The position numbers were made by a program, and so were the translations under genes. Shown here piece after piece: positions 44,408-51,888 of a stretch of 64,000 bases of DNA. Every line of letters begins with the position of its first letter. Positions within the stretch are counted from its first letter, which is position 1. Origin of the DNA: Hyphomicrobiales bacterium (GTDB lineage Bacteria; Pseudomonadota; Alphaproteobacteria; Rhizobiales; Beijerinckiaceae); NCBI GenBank assembly GCA_027487245.1, contig JAIYDY010000123.1, positions 25,132 through 89,131 of the forward strand. The letters are read 5' to 3'. The notes beneath the pieces are model-generated. The model saw only the letters and a list, made by a program, of their open reading frames with translations. It was not told the DNA's origin and did no database searches.

Positions 44408-44529
44408 CGAGTTCACCATACAACTTGAGGAAGCATTAGGAGGCGCTGGCCAGTCTGGCAGGTGGAACGGCGGGCAGGAGCTCGTGCAATCCAGAAAAAC
44501 AGACTTTGGACCCAGAAAGGATCCTCACA

Positions 44530-45882
44530 ATGGCTATCTCGCTTACCTCCGGCATGCGCAATGCCTTGAACTCGCTGACCGATCTCCAGAGCAACATCCA
44601 GAACACGAACAACCGCCTTGCCACCGGCAAGAAGGTGAACTCGGCTCTCGACAACGCCCTGAGCTTCTTTCAGGCCGACTCGCTCAGCGCCCGCGCTCGC
44701 GGCATCACGTCGATCCAGGACAACATCGGTCTCGGCATTCAGGTCATCAAGCAGACCGACAAGGCCCTGAACTCGATGAAGGCCTCGCTCGAGCAGGCTG
44801 AAGGCGCCCTTCGCGGCGCTCTCAACAGCACCGGCACCAGCGCCAAGGCCGTTTCGACCTTTGCTTTCCGCAATGGCTCGACCGGTGTTGCAGACGCAAC
44901 GGCCCTGCTGACCGAAGCAGCAGCCGGCACCAGCACGAACCGCCTGCAGGCGGGTGACACGATCACGGTCAACCTCGTCCGCGTCAGCACCGGTGGCACG
45001 ACCACCGTCGTTGGCACCGGCACGACCCTGACCACCACCGCGACGACCACGGTCCAGAACCTGCTCGACAACGTCAACAACAACACCGCGATTAACGTTG
45101 CCGGCCAGTCTGCCCGCGTCTCGGCCTACCTGAACGACTCCGGCAACATCGTGGTCGAGAATGGCGTCAACGGCAGGGATGCCGCCTCTGGCGACACTTT
45201 CGCCCTTCAGTTCGTGGTCAACACCGCCGGCGGCGGCACGCAGACCCAGAACAACACCACCGATATGTTCGCCTTCGCCGGCAACATCGGCAGTGTGCCA
45301 ACCTCTTCGGGTACCGGCACCCAGACGGTGACCATGGTGGGCGCCTCGACCGAACAGACCACCCGCGCAGCGGCTGCAAGCTCCTTCCGTGAACTGCTGA
45401 CCCAGGTCCGCAACACGGCGCTTGACGCAGGCTACAACGGCACCAACCTCCTGCAGGGCGACTTCCTGCGCACGGCGTTCAACGAAACCGGCTCGACCTC
45501 GGTCACGACCCAGGGCCGCCGTATCGATGCGACGTCGCTGGGCTTCGCGCTCGACAACCCCACGGCCCAGTCTGGTGATGCAGCCCGCAACTTCCAGAGC
45601 GACCGTGAAATCAACGCCGCCCTGACCAAGATCACGGCTGCCAAGGCCTCCGTGAACGCCGTCTCGGCGACGTTCTCGAACAACGCGACGATCCTGCAGA
45701 ATCGTCAGAACTTCAACAACGAGACCATCAAGACCCTGAACGAAGGCGCAGATCTCCTGACGCTGGCAGACATCAACGAGGAAGGCGCCGCCCTCACCTC
45801 GCTGCAGACCCGCCAGCAGCTGTCGATCACCGCGCTCTCGCTCGCCAACCAGTCCGACCAGGCCATCCTGCGTCTGTTCTGA
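44530..45882 (+). CDS. Flagellin 2
   Basis: A 450-residue flagellin. AGAAAGGA stands 8 bases before the ATG at 44530. N-terminal MAISLTSGMRNALNSLTDLQSNIQNTNNRLATGKKVNSALDNALSFFQADSLSARARG and C-terminal LTSLQTRQQLSITALSLANQSDQAILRLF are typical. The middle shares long stretches with flagellin 1, such as VVGTGTTLTTTATTTVQNLL and YLNDSGNIVVEN. The last 40-odd bases of the two genes, through the stop codon, are identical. Confidence 0.97.
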   Translation: MAISLTSGMRNALNSLTDLQSNIQNTNNRLATGKKVNSALDNALSFFQADSLSARARGITSIQDNIGLGIQVIKQTDKALNSMKASLEQAEGALRGALNSTGTSAKAVSTFAFRNGSTGVADATALLTEAAAGTSTNRLQAGDTITVNLVRVSTGGTTTVVGTGTTLTTTATTTVQNLLDNVNNNTAINVAGQSARVSAYLNDSGNIVVENGVNGRDAASGDTFALQFVVNTAGGGTQTQNNTTDMFAFAGNIGSVPTSSGTGTQTVTMVGASTEQTTRAAAASSFRELLTQVRNTALDAGYNGTNLLQGDFLRTAFNETGSTSVTTQGRRIDATSLGFALDNPTAQSGDAARNFQSDREINAALTKITAAKASVNAVSATFSNNATILQNRQNFNNETIKTLNEGADLLTLADINEEGAALTSLQTRQQLSITALSLANQSDQAILRLF

Positions 45883-45894
45883 TCCAGACCACGC

Positions 45895-45947
45895 CGTTTC
45901 GGCAACCGAAACGACACAAGGCGAACCGGCGGGGCAACCCGCCGGTT
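45895..45947 (+). terminator. Tandem hairpins after flagellin 2
   Basis: CGTTTCGG-CAA-CCGAAACG at 45895-45913, then AACCGGCGGG-GCAA-CCCGCCGGTT at 45924-45947 followed by TGT. The second has a 10-base perfect stem with a GCAA tetraloop. Together they form a likely transcript end. Confidence 0.65.
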
Positions 45948-46027
45948 TGTCCGTTCCGGGGCAGGTTTTCTGCCCTCACGCCAGCCTTGCGAATCGCATA
46001 TCCCAGTGCCGGGCAGGAGACCCCGGC

Positions 46028-46798
46028 ATGAGAAGCAAGACCCCCGTCAACATCCTGATCTGTGTGCCCAGCATCCGCGGCACGGTCATGAGCCACACCA
46101 TGGTTTGCCTGTCGCGCACCGCATTCCTGCTGGCGACGCTGGGCATCCCCTGCGATGTGATCAACATCGACAGCGCCGAGATCACCGTGGCGCGCAACAC
46201 CTTGGCTTCGCACGCCCTGCGCGAGAAGCATGTGACGCATCTGCTGTTCATCGATGACGACATGACGTTCGAGCCGGACACAATCGTGGACATGCTGCGG
46301 GCGGACAAGGACATCATCGGCTGCATCTGCCCCAAGCGGGAGCTCAGCCTCGACCGGTTCCATGCAGCCGCGCGGGCGGGCGCCACGGTGGACGAGGCCA
46401 ACACGGCCGCGATTTCATTCGTGACCCGCCACCTGCCCAATCCCACGCTCGAGGTGACGGAAGGCCTGTGCCGCGTGGCCGGCATCGGGATGGCGGTGAC
46501 GCTGATCAAGATGAGCGTGTTTGCCGCCATGATCGAGAAGAAGGCGGTCAACATGCCCGATCCGTCCAGGGCCGAGGAAACGGGGGGGTTCTTCGCCGGC
46601 CAGATCATCGGGTTCTTCGATCCGCTGTTTTCGGACGAAACCGGGCGCTACCTGTCCGAGGATCTGTCTTTCTGCGAGCGCTGGATCAAGCAATGCGATG
46701 GCGAGGTCTGGGCCAAGGTCGACCGCAAGATCGGCCATATCGGCATGTATCTCTATGCCGCAACATACATGGACAGGCTCAGGACCGGCACCAGCTGA
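46028..46798 (+). CDS. Glycosyltransferase-like protein (GT-A fold)
   Basis: A 256-residue protein. ILICVPSIRGTV near the start and THLLFIDDDMTFEPDTIVDML (about 75-95) with the DDD metal motif fit a GT-A glycosyltransferase; the segment after (IIGCICPKRE) and a late ERWIKQCDGEVWAKVDRKIGHIG are also seen in small bacterial sugar transferases. No signal or membrane helix. It stands between flagellins and two methyltransferases, so flagellin or surface glycan modification is a reasonable guess, not shown by the sequence. Confidence 0.7.
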   Translation: MRSKTPVNILICVPSIRGTVMSHTMVCLSRTAFLLATLGIPCDVINIDSAEITVARNTLASHALREKHVTHLLFIDDDMTFEPDTIVDMLRADKDIIGCICPKRELSLDRFHAAARAGATVDEANTAAISFVTRHLPNPTLEVTEGLCRVAGIGMAVTLIKMSVFAAMIEKKAVNMPDPSRAEETGGFFAGQIIGFFDPLFSDETGRYLSEDLSFCERWIKQCDGEVWAKVDRKIGHIGMYLYAATYMDRLRTGTS

Positions 46799-46809
46799 AG
46801 GAGTGTGCT

Positions 46810-46953
46810 CCCGCTATCGCGCCTCGCGCTCCTTGAAGCGGTTTAGCCCCGCTATCGCGCTTCGCGCTCCTTGAGCGGTTTAGCCCCGCTATCGCGCTTC
46901 GCGCTCCTTGAGCGGTTTGGTCCCGCTATCGCGCTCCGCGCTCCTTGAGCGGG
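46810..46953. repeat. Tandem 37-base repeat, four copies
   Basis: Units begin at 46810, 46848, 46885 and 46922 (spacing 38, 37, 37), each starting CCCGCTATCGCGC and holding CGCGCTCCTTGAGCGG. Differences are single bases plus one inserted A. Each unit can fold (CCGCT with AGCGG, GCGC with GCGC). The array lies between the converging glycosyltransferase and YkgJ genes and ends 3 bases before the latter's stop codon. Confidence 0.85.
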
Positions 46954-46956
46954 GGA

Positions 46957-47538
46957 TCAGCTGAACGAGATGCTGTCAGAGGCCGCCTGCGGCTGCGATG
47001 GCGACTGATCGAAGCGGGTTGCGCCGCCCTTGCGTCCGTCCGACACCGGATCGAAAACCACATCGAACTGGCCTGATCCGTCATCCTTGGGCGTGATCTG
47101 CCATTCGAAGATATCGCCGCGCGTGCCCACCACCACGTCCTGATCGGGCAGCACCAGCAGGCGGCGGCTGGTCTCGACCACCATCACCAGCCGGTTTTCC
47201 GCCAGATGCCGCGCCGCAAGCTGCTTGAGCACCGAATAATAGGGCTCCAGCTTCCAGGAGTTCGGCGCCTTCGGGTCCGGATAGATCGTCAGGCACTCGC
47301 CGTCATATTCCCAGGCCATCACGAACTTGGAGGTGCTGGGCTTCCACTCATCGCCCAGCCAGTCCTCGGCCAGCCACAGGCAGGAAAACTCGCGGCACGG
47401 CTTGGGCCGAAGCTGATGGATATCGCAGCCGCTGCCCGCCCGGAAATGCCGGCACCACTGGCCCGCCGGCTTGTAGACCGCCGGCACGTCAAGCACCTTG
47501 CAGCACAGCGAGCAGGAACCGCATTCGCGCGTCGACAT
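46957..47538 (-). CDS. YkgJ family cysteine-cluster protein
   Basis: A 193-residue protein with the cysteine-rich YkgJ signature: C6-x-x-C9-x-x-C12-C13, then C29 in QWCRHF, C38 in GSGCDIHQLRPKPC and C48/C53 in CREFSC. This family is thought to hold a zinc or iron-sulfur site; function is unknown. The C-terminal 100 residues are less conserved. It converges on the tandem repeat array and diverges from the FkbM gene. Confidence 0.88.
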   Translation of the reverse strand: MSTRECGSCSLCCKVLDVPAVYKPAGQWCRHFRAGSGCDIHQLRPKPCREFSCLWLAEDWLGDEWKPSTSKFVMAWEYDGECLTIYPDPKAPNSWKLEPYYSVLKQLAARHLAENRLVMVVETSRRLLVLPDQDVVVGTRGDIFEWQITPKDDGSGQFDVVFDPVSDGRKGGATRFDQSPSQPQAASDSISFS

Positions 47539-47594
47539 TGTGCAGATCCTTGGATGCTGGTTTCACGTTCCGCCCCAGCGTTACGCGCCAAAAG

Positions 47595-47610
47595 CAAACG
47601 ATGCGTTAAC
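47595..47610 (+). promoter_or_regulatory. CtrA-like half-site box upstream of the FkbM gene
   Basis: CAAA-N7-TTAAC at 47595-47610: the right half and the AA of the left half are conserved. It lies about 78 bases before the FkbM gene start at 47688 and resembles the boxes at 44362 and (minus strand) 37378. A weak site. Confidence 0.3.
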
Positions 47611-47687
47611 CATGATCGGATTACCCCTGACAGGCCGGCGCACGCAGCGCTTCGCGGGAGCGGCTGGCCCCAGCAGGAAGCCGACCC

Positions 47688-48680
47688 ATGAGCGCCCAGA
47701 GCCCCAAGCCGCAATCCCTCAGCTTCGCGCAGCCGGCGGCGGCCATGCCGACCCTTGGCGGCATCGCCCAGAGCCTGGCCCCGGCCTTCGCGTTGGCGCC
47801 TGACCACGAATGGCTGAAGACTTTCCTCGGCCTCGAACGGCCGGTCGCCCTCGCCGACATCGGCGCGGCCGATTATGGCGAAATCAACGCCTTCGATGAC
47901 CTTGCCATGCGTGGCTTCGCCCACCGCTATGGCTTCGAGCCCGAGGAGAAATTCTTCGCCGAACTCGTCAAGCGCAACAACCAGCGTCAGACCTATCTGC
48001 CCATCGCCCTCGGTGACGGGCACGAGCACACGCTGCACATCTGCCCGGCCGGCATGACCTCGCTGCTCGAGCCAGACCCGGCGGCATTGAATTTCTTCAA
48101 CGGCTTCGAGCCTTGGGGCGTGGTCGAGCGCAAGGTGCCGATGCCGACCTCCCGCCTTGAGGACGTTTCGGAGGTCGAGCCACTGCACTTCATCAAGATC
48201 GACGTGCAGGGATCGGAACTGATGATCCTTCAGAATGGCGGCAGCAAGCTCGATGAACTGGCGATGGTGCAGATCGAGGTCTCGTTCGTCGCACTCTACA
48301 AGAACCAGGCGACCCTTGGCGACATCGACTGTTTCATGCGGACCAAAGGGTTCATCCCCCACCACATGTATGCCGCCAAGCGCTGGATCATCGCGCCCAC
48401 CTTGCTCGGCAACGATTTCCGCCGCCCGCTCAACCAGTTGCTGGAGGCAGACATCGTCTACATCCGCGACATCGTCCACCCTGAAACGGTCGATGACGAA
48501 ACGCTGCGCCGCACTGCCTACATGGCGGAGGTGATCTATGACAGCATCGATCTGTCGATCCGCTGCATCCTCGAACTCGTGAAGCGCGGCAAGCTGCCTG
48601 AAGGCAGCCATGTCGCCTACGTGCAGGGCTTTGGCGAGCGCAAGGCTGCCCGCCAGCAGCGCCTCGCCCAGCCCCGCTGA
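47688..48680 (+). CDS. FkbM family methyltransferase, flagellin-associated locus
   Basis: A 330-residue protein. ALADIGAADYGEINAF is the SAM loop region (a variant of D-I-G-A-x-x-G), GFEPEEKFF the acidic motif, and LHFIKIDVQGSELMIL the FkbM signature. The C-terminal 80 residues form an extra helical extension. It is only distantly related to the FkbM gene at 2057. It is followed after 20 bases by another methyltransferase, so the two are likely cotranscribed and modify the same glycan or lipid, possibly on flagellin. Confidence 0.83.
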   Translation: MSAQSPKPQSLSFAQPAAAMPTLGGIAQSLAPAFALAPDHEWLKTFLGLERPVALADIGAADYGEINAFDDLAMRGFAHRYGFEPEEKFFAELVKRNNQRQTYLPIALGDGHEHTLHICPAGMTSLLEPDPAALNFFNGFEPWGVVERKVPMPTSRLEDVSEVEPLHFIKIDVQGSELMILQNGGSKLDELAMVQIEVSFVALYKNQATLGDIDCFMRTKGFIPHHMYAAKRWIIAPTLLGNDFRRPLNQLLEADIVYIRDIVHPETVDDETLRRTAYMAEVIYDSIDLSIRCILELVKRGKLPEGSHVAYVQGFGERKAARQQRLAQPR

Positions 48681-48700
48681 CCCGCAAGGAGCGACAAGTC

Positions 48701-49546
48701 ATGAACGCACCTTTTGCCCCACCCGCAGATGCCTTCGCCAGACTGCGCACCCCCTATGCCTGCTGCCCGCTGTGCGACAGTCCGAGCCTTGCCGCCGTTG
48801 GCGCTGCCAGCACCGCGCAATATCCGAACTGGCATGATCGCCTGCCACCAACACTGGACTGGATGCGCTGCGATGATTGCAGCCACATCTTCACCCAGCA
48901 CTACTGGACCGAGGCGGGCCTCGCCGAAGTGTTCCGCAAGTCGCATCCGTCGCAGGTTGCAGGCGGCGATCCAGACCAGAAGCGCCAGGTCTGGCGGCCC
49001 ACCGTGCAGAACGCGTTGCGCCTCATGGGCGGCTATGCCTCCGCCATGGCCGGCCCGGCGATGCCGACCTGGCTCGATGTCGGCTGCGGCGACGGGGCAC
49101 TGGTCATGACCGCGTCGGAATTCGGCTTCGCTGCACTCGGCCTCGATGCGCGGGCAGAGCCTGTGGCCGCCATCCAGAAGCTCGGCTATGCCGCCGCCCA
49201 AAGCGAGTTCATGGCCGCGAGGGCGGAGACGCCTGTCACGGTGATCTCGATGTTCGACGTGCTGGAGCACATGATCTTCCCCCGCGGGGCGCTCGCCCAC
49301 GCCTATGAGCTGCTGGCACCGGGCGGCCTGCTGATCATCTCGCTGCCGAACATGGATTCGTCGAGTTGGCGGCTGATGGACCAGGCCTCGGCCAATCCCT
49401 ACTGGATGGAAATCGAGCACCACCACAACTTCACGCGCGCCTCGCTGTCGACCTTGCTGGCCCGGCAGGGCTTCGCGGTCGAGCTGTTCGACATTCCCGG
49501 GCGCTACAAGGCCCAGATGGAGCTTTACGCCCGCAAGCCGGGCTGA
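48701..49546 (+). CDS. Class I SAM-dependent methyltransferase with zinc-ribbon-like N-terminus
   Basis: A 281-residue protein. Residues 20-65 contain two CxxC pairs (CPLCDSP and CDDCSHIF), as in sugar C-methyltransferases such as TylC3-like proteins. The methyltransferase core follows: TWLDVGCGDGALVMTASEFGFAALGLDAR, then ISMFDVLEHMIFPRGALAHAYELLAPGGLLIISLPN. A deoxysugar or related substrate is plausible. It ends before a strong terminator ahead of flagellin 3. Confidence 0.85.
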   Translation: MNAPFAPPADAFARLRTPYACCPLCDSPSLAAVGAASTAQYPNWHDRLPPTLDWMRCDDCSHIFTQHYWTEAGLAEVFRKSHPSQVAGGDPDQKRQVWRPTVQNALRLMGGYASAMAGPAMPTWLDVGCGDGALVMTASEFGFAALGLDARAEPVAAIQKLGYAAAQSEFMAARAETPVTVISMFDVLEHMIFPRGALAHAYELLAPGGLLIISLPNMDSSSWRLMDQASANPYWMEIEHHHNFTRASLSTLLARQGFAVELFDIPGRYKAQMELYARKPG

Positions 49547-49585
49547 CGCGCCACGGCAGCTTCCCACCGCTCACGACACGCGCAC

Positions 49586-49610
49586 AGGCCGGGCCACAAC
49601 CCGGCCTTTT
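49586..49610 (+). terminator. Intrinsic terminator before flagellin 3
   Basis: AGGCCGGG (49586-49593) pairs with CCCGGCCT (49600-49607) with a 6-base loop, and a TTTT run follows. It separates the methyltransferase pair from the flagellin 3-flbT-flaF unit. Confidence 0.8.
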
Positions 49611-49648
49611 CGTTGTCCCGAGCAAAGGCACCCACAACCGTCTCAGGG

Positions 49649-49670
49649 TTTACGATCTGTTAAGGTTAAC
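49649..49670 (+). promoter_or_regulatory. Flagellin upstream element, copy 3 (CtrA-like)
   Basis: TTTA at 49649, seven bases, TTAA at 49660, GG, then TTAAC at 49666-49670. The layout is identical to copy 1 at 40164 (TTTA-N7-TTAA-GS-TTAAC). It lies about 65 bases before the flagellin 3 ATG. Confidence 0.5.
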
Positions 49671-49733
49671 AAATCATGATCGGTATCAGGCGATTCAGAA
49701 GGATCGCTGGTCCAGAATGGGACAACCGATCCG

Positions 49734-51029
49734 ATGAACGACATTGTTCTTTCAAAAGGCATCCGCAGCAACCTGCTGTCTCTCCAGAATGCTTCCGCGC
49801 TTCAGGACAAGACCCAGGTCCGCCTCTCGACCGGACGCAAGGTCAATTCGGCGCTCGATGATCCGCTGAACTATTTCCAGTCCGAAGGGCTGTCGATGCG
49901 GGGCAAGGACCTCACCCGCCTGCTCGACAACATGGGCCTCGGCATCAAGACGATCGAGGCCGCCGACAATGGCCTGAAAGCGATCACCCGCATGGTCGAG
50001 CAGATGCAGGCCGGCCTGCGCACTGCCCTGAACTCGAGTGCCACCAACGCCAAGCTTGGCTCCGGCATGGATCTCACCAACCGCCGCGCGATCGACTTCA
50101 ACACCAATCCGAACCTGCTCGACTCGGCGACGCCTCCGGGCCCGCTCAGGGCCGGCGACCAGATGGCGGTCACCTTCACGGTGCCATCCAATCCGGTCGT
50201 GGCCGCGACTACGATGAACTTCACGATTCCAGGTGTCGCGCCAGGCATCAACACGGCGCAGGATCTGGTGGCGGCCATCAATGCCAGTCCGGCCAACAAC
50301 AATGCCACCACCGGCGAGCGCTACGTCAACGCCTCGATCGATGCCGGTGGCCGCCTGATCATCGATAACACCACCATGGGCACACTGCGCCTGCAATGGA
50401 CACCGGCTGCCGCGGTCCTGCCTGCCCTGCCCACCAATCTCAACAGCCTGTTCGGCACGTTCGAGCCGCCGCTCACGGGCTCGACACCCACCGATACAGG
50501 CAGCATCACCGCAGCCACCAACCAGACCCGCGCCAAGTTCGCCGAGCAATACAACGACATCCTCCAGCAGATCACCTTTGCGGCCCGCGATTCCGGCTAC
50601 AACGGCACCAACCTGCTCTATGGGCAGAGCCTCGACATGGTCTTCAACGAGGATGCCACGACCCGCATGGTCGTCCGGGGTGTCGTCTTTGATTCCGCCG
50701 GGATCGGACTTTCGACCACTGACACCCGGCGCTCGATGCAGTCCGACACCGAGATCAACGCCGGCATCGCCAGGCTGACCGAATCCATCAAGATCATCCG
50801 GGCACAGGCTGCCACCTTCGGAGCCAACAACACCGTGGCGACCGTCCGGGAATCCTTCACCAAGGAAGCGGTGAAGCTGATGAAGATGGGTGCCGACAAT
50901 CTGGTCGTCGCCGACCTCAACGAGGAAGGCGCCAATCTTCTGGCCTTGCAGACACGCCAGCAGCTGTCCACGCAGGCCCTCTCATTGGCATCGCAGTCCG
51001 ACCAGGCCATCCTCCGGCTGTTCGGCTGA
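49734..51029 (+). CDS. Flagellin 3 (divergent)
   Basis: A 431-residue flagellin. N-terminal VLSKGIRSNLLSLQNASALQDKTQVRLSTGRKVNSALDDPLNYF and C-terminal ALQTRQQLSTQALSLASQSDQAILRLFG are conserved. The middle (about 105-270) is unrelated to that of flagellins 1 and 2, with Pro/Ala/Thr-rich segments such as NPNLLDSATPPGPLRAGD. It probably heads an operon with flbT and flaF, 46 bases downstream, suggesting it is the copy most tightly linked to flagellin mRNA control. Confidence 0.96.
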   Translation: MNDIVLSKGIRSNLLSLQNASALQDKTQVRLSTGRKVNSALDDPLNYFQSEGLSMRGKDLTRLLDNMGLGIKTIEAADNGLKAITRMVEQMQAGLRTALNSSATNAKLGSGMDLTNRRAIDFNTNPNLLDSATPPGPLRAGDQMAVTFTVPSNPVVAATTMNFTIPGVAPGINTAQDLVAAINASPANNNATTGERYVNASIDAGGRLIIDNTTMGTLRLQWTPAAAVLPALPTNLNSLFGTFEPPLTGSTPTDTGSITAATNQTRAKFAEQYNDILQQITFAARDSGYNGTNLLYGQSLDMVFNEDATTRMVVRGVVFDSAGIGLSTTDTRRSMQSDTEINAGIARLTESIKIIRAQAATFGANNTVATVRESFTKEAVKLMKMGADNLVVADLNEEGANLLALQTRQQLSTQALSLASQSDQAILRLFG

Positions 51030-51075
51030 TCGAGGCCCCCGCCCGCAACCCGCCCGAGGGGCAAGGACCATAGCC

Positions 51076-51513
51076 ATGGCGCTGAAAGTCGAGCTGAAGC
51101 CGCATGAACGCATCATCATCGGCACCGTGGTGATCCGCGCCGATGACCAGCGCACCCGCCTGTTCATCGAGGGCGAGGCCCCGATCCTGCGTGAAAAGGA
51201 TATCCTGACGCACAGGACGGCGGACACGCCGGCCAAGCGCATCTACCTTGCGGTGCAGCTGATGTATCTCGACCAGGATGTGGCCAAGCACCACGAGATC
51301 TATTTCACACTGGTGCGCGAGTTTCTGGAAGCTGTGCCCAGTTCCGCCCCCGCGATCAGCGAACTCAATAACCGCATCTTAAATGGTGACCTCTACAAAG
51401 CTCTGAAAGCAGCGAAGAAACTGATCACATACGAGAGCGAGCTCCTAGCCCATGTCCTACGCGGCCAACGCCTACGCGAAGACAGCCCAAGCGGCACCAA
51501 CCAGCCCACGTGA
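51076..51513 (+). CDS. flbT: Flagellin mRNA regulator FlbT
   Basis: A 145-residue FlbT homolog. LKVELKPHERIIIGTVVIRADDQRTRLFIEGEAPILREKDIL is the family N-terminus, followed by PAKRIYLAVQLMYLD and YKALKAAKKLITYESELL. In Caulobacter FlbT binds the 5' leader of flagellin mRNA and lowers its stability until the hook is finished. The last 62 bases overlap flaF in another frame, adding a polar tail (GQRLREDSPSGTNQPT) not needed for the fold. Confidence 0.94.
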   Translation: MALKVELKPHERIIIGTVVIRADDQRTRLFIEGEAPILREKDILTHRTADTPAKRIYLAVQLMYLDQDVAKHHEIYFTLVREFLEAVPSSAPAISELNNRILNGDLYKALKAAKKLITYESELLAHVLRGQRLREDSPSGTNQPT

Positions 51514-51853
51514 TCTCGAAGCCCATGTCCTGATCAAGTCGGCAGCCCGCCTGCAGGCGATCAAGGACAACTGGGACGAGAAGAAGGACGAGCTTGACGC
51601 GGCCCTTGTGATCAATCGCAAGATCTGGACGATCCTTGTGGCGGCCGTCAGCGACGATGAGAGCCAGTTGCCGCTGGACATCAAGCGCAACATCATCGGC
51701 CTTGGCATGTTCATCTTCAACCACACGATCGTGCTGACAGCCATGAACGACGTCAATCCTGCCAAGCTTCAGGTGCTGATCAACATCAACCGCGAGATCG
51801 CATCGGGCCTGCGCGTGCGCGTTGACGCCCCGACCGCGCCCGACGCCGCCTGA
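51452..51853 (+). CDS. flaF: Flagellar biosynthesis regulator FlaF
   Basis: A 133-residue FlaF. The N-terminal AYAKTAQAAPTSPRDLEAHVLIKSAARLQAIKDNW and KIWTILVAAVSDDESQLPLDIKRNIIGLGMFIFNHT match the family closely. FlaF is needed for flagellin translation or secretion and opposes FlbT in Caulobacter. The start lies 62 bases inside flbT, an unusually long overlap that implies translational coupling. Confidence 0.94.
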   Translation: MSYAANAYAKTAQAAPTSPRDLEAHVLIKSAARLQAIKDNWDEKKDELDAALVINRKIWTILVAAVSDDESQLPLDIKRNIIGLGMFIFNHTIVLTAMNDVNPAKLQVLININREIASGLRVRVDAPTAPDAA

Positions 51854-51888
51854 GCCGGGACAGGCGTCTCTGCCCGGGCATGGCGGCC

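Noticed and set aside
44449..44468. CTGGCAGGTGGAACGGC, a possible sigma-54 promoter for flagellin 2
   Set aside because: Both elements are imperfect (TGGCAG, ACGG), and the other flagellins lack a counterpart at this position.
46810..46953. Repeats considered as a CRISPR array
   Set aside because: The units are directly tandem with no variable spacers, and no cas gene is present.
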